Below are positions 61,871 to 64,000 of a stretch of DNA of 64,000 bases, piece by piece (position 1 is the stretch's first letter; the number at the start of each line of letters is the position of its first letter). The notes under the pieces were generated by a model. The model saw only the letters and a program-made list of their open reading frames with translations. It had not been told where the DNA came from and made no database searches. A program made the translations under genes and the position numbers. Source of the stretch: Toxonevra muliebris (lineage: Eukaryota; Arthropoda; Insecta; Diptera; Pallopteridae); the NCBI GenBank assembly GCA_963691655.1, contig OY829329.1, positions 62,986,852 through 63,050,851 of the forward strand. Direction: 5' to 3'.

Positions 61871-63344
61871 ATAATAATAATTTGTTTATCAAAAACGCTA
61901 AATAACAGTAGTTACTTTCGCCTTTTGTTAATATAAATTTTATTTTAAATTTTTTTGTTTATTGTCTTCTTCCATAAGCTAAATTATTATAATTGGCCAT
62001 GAATGAATTGTTAATTCATAATATAAAGAAAGGGAATCAGAAACTTCATGCTAACAAAACAACAAAAAATCATGCTTAAATTAAGAGCGTAACTAATGCG
62101 ATCGCTCTCGCTTTGAATGCTACGAAAATAAAAAAAAAACAAAAGAGTTTCAAGTTTATTAGAAAACGGAAAAAAATGTTACAATTTTGTCTTCATCGTT
62201 GTCGTGTCGTGCTATGGCATTAATTGAGCTTAAATGAAAATTACAAAAAGGTGGCTAGAAAAATTGTTAACACAGCGGGTGGTTAAGCGTTGTAAAGCTT
62301 AAGGAAGGGTAGGGTCTATAAGCAGAATTTCAGTTTAACTCTCGTATTTATTGTATAAAATGCGCTGCAGTCACGCTGGAATCATTGATTCAAAATTAAA
62401 ATGCTACAGTTTCAGTTACATTTTTTTTTTTGGGTAATTTTATTTTAAAAGAAAATTAAGTTCGTGCTTTTTTTTTTACTTTTTTAAGTGAGCCAAACAA
62501 ATTTTTAATCGATTTTTGTACTACTTTTTTCTAATATGAAATTCATAATTTTTGGCAATTTTTTTTTTTTTTTGCACAATATTCGTCTAGGAATTAAATA
62601 CACTCAGTCACTCACTCATTCACTTGTAGCAATTATTATATCTCGGTATCTATTGTTACAAATATGTCAAGGCTATATCGAGTACTATAAATTTCACGTA
62701 TTTTTGTAATTTTTCAATACAAATTCAATACATAAATTTGGGTTTCTTTCAAAGTATCATATTTTACACGTTTGTATTTATTAATTCCAAACGCATTTCA
62801 AATGTTAATGTTACTCTCAAAAACTTTATACAAGTTATGCAATTTTGTGTATTTCACTATTTTCATTACTAGTTGTTGTTTTCCTTTGTTGTTGTTGTTG
62901 TAGGTTTTGTTGCTTTCTTCTCGTCTTGGTTTTTTTTTGGTGTTTTTTTTTTGCAAACAATACCTCTAATCACGTGCCAAACTAAAAGACGCGCATTTTT
63001 CATGTTATGTTGTTGTATTTATTTGTTACTAATACAACAATGTAATAAATTGTCAGCGACGACATCATTTGACAATTATTGCGAGTTGTATTAGTTGTGC
63101 TATTTTAGTTACAATTGCAGTTTTTTATTGTTGTCTTCTTTTTTTGGTAGTGACATTTTGGCAGCGTCTTTCTTTACTAGTTTTGTATTGTATATGATTT
63201 CTATTGCACAGTGTAATGAAATATTCATAAAAGTGATGAAATTTTGAGGGAATTTCATACAGATACAAATTGTTGTCTGTCAGATTTCTTGAACAGTTGC
63301 TGCTCATATATATATAGCAATATTGCAGGTATATTCATCTTTGC

Positions 63345-63495
63345 CCTTGAGGAAGCCAGAATCCAAAATTAAGTCAAAGTCAGAGCTAAAGTTAGAACCT
63401 CAGCCGAAGCTAAATTGACAGTAGCCACAGTTAAAGCCACATTCAAAATTACATTAAAATTCATATTCACTTTTTGTTTTTTTTATTTCTAGCTA
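63345..63495 (+). repeat. Duplicated segment, copy 2
   Basis: AAGTCAGAGCTAAAGTTAGA, GTAGCCACAGTTAAAGCCAC, then ATTCATATTCACTTTTTG and TAGCTA; same order as copy 1, 1.67 kb away, same orientation. Confidence 0.6.
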
Positions 63496-63539
63496 GTAAC
63501 CTCTGAACCTTTTATTGTTTTGAAAATGGCATGAGTTCT

Positions 63540-63670
63540 GAAATTATTATGAATCTTAAAGAGAAAAGAGAAGAAAGGGGGGAAAAAAAGTTTAAGGGTG
63601 AGGAGGGAAAAACAAGAAAGGAAATAAAAGGGTGATATTGAAAGGGAAATAGAGAAAATTAAAGCGTGGC
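63540..63670 (+). repeat. Short GA tract
   Basis: Purine-rich plus strand with AGAAAAGAGAAGAAAGGGG and similar text; resembles the tract at 58240. Confidence 0.6.
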
Positions 63671-64000
63671 AAGGACAAGCGAAAATCAGATAAATAGAGC
63701 CAAAATTGTTATACCGATATAATCAGGTTGCTTTCCTTCCTCTCTGTCTCTCTCTCTCCGACACCAGAATCCGCTACTCCTAGCGATCTGGTAGTTTTAA
63801 GTGTAATTTTTCAAACTTTGTTTTGTTTTCCCCTAGATTGTCAGGCGGGTTTCAGTTCTAAAGACGGGGAGGAAGGTCCTCTGCTCCCAAACTAATCAGA
63901 AGAATTGATATGCATAAGTAATACGTTGGCTCTATCCGGTCTTCCTCTTTCCCTCTCCCATACTCACACTCTTTCTAACCCCCTTCCCTCATCTCCCCCT

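Larger units (their letters stand above)
46529..64000. other. Region upstream of the signal-peptide exon; promoter not located
   Basis: 17 kb with no coding exon that I can support. Holds the large foldback (48184-48685), the SINE/mariner nest, CTCF-like motifs (50966-53547), the heptamer array, a second SINE, purine tracts and a duplicated segment. Stretches 46529-48030, 51660-53500, 55930-58230 and 59930-61670 are AT-rich, with TG, TTG and TATG simple repeats only. Any 5' untranslated exon of the Cda5-like gene must lie here or to the right. Confidence 0.5.

Overview
The window looks like AT-rich nuclear DNA of a higher fly (Diptera: Brachycera). Evidence: spliceosomal introns with GTAAGT-type donors, an insect-type chitin deacetylase gene, mariner/Tc1-type transposons, a tRNA-derived SINE, and many TATG and CAACAG simple repeats. 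A DD41D 'rosa-like' transposon relic is compatible with a tephritid or related fly, since I recall that type being first described in Ceratitis rosa; this is a weak inference.

Almost everything coding belongs to one minus-strand gene that runs from about 46.5 kb down past the left edge. It is a chitin deacetylase of the Cda5 type. In transcript order: a signal-peptide exon (46456-46528); a 16.5-kb intron; a CBM14 chitin-binding exon (29383-29978); a very long Thr/Ser/Pro/Gln-rich linker (27899-28095, 24723-27623, 21435-22059, 18483-18532, 16972-17784, 9466-13125, 6205-6303); a Cys-rich exon leading into the catalytic domain (5935-6128); two alternative versions of the exon that opens the deacetylase domain (3900-4128 or 3261-3486); and two further catalytic exons (592-1029, 320-518). 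The C-terminus lies outside the window. All exon phases fit. With every exon included, the visible reading frame is 3357 or 3358 codons.

The linker exons are in-frame cassettes: each junction falls after the second base of an AG-N codon, and two non-symmetric exons form a symmetric pair. Exon choice could therefore change the distance between the chitin-binding and catalytic domains without changing frame. Double inclusion of the two catalytic exons gives an immediate stop, and skipping both shifts the frame, so only single choice yields enzyme.

Introns and the region right of 46.5 kb hold mobile DNA: a mariner with perfect inverted ends inserted into a SINE, a deleted copy of the same mariner, a DD41D relic, a second mariner tail, a LINE tail inside an element with inverted ends, four copies of one tRNA-like SINE family and one of another, and several foldback hairpins. 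There are also unusually many arrays of short degenerate motifs: a TTTCTGA heptamer, GATCTC-, CAAAATTCAGAC- and TCTAGTCTTGT-type arrays, an array carrying ten exact TGAGTCA sites, and a purine-only strand of about 1.1 kb. I found no second protein-coding gene that I can defend and no RNA gene. The promoter of the deacetylase gene was not identified.
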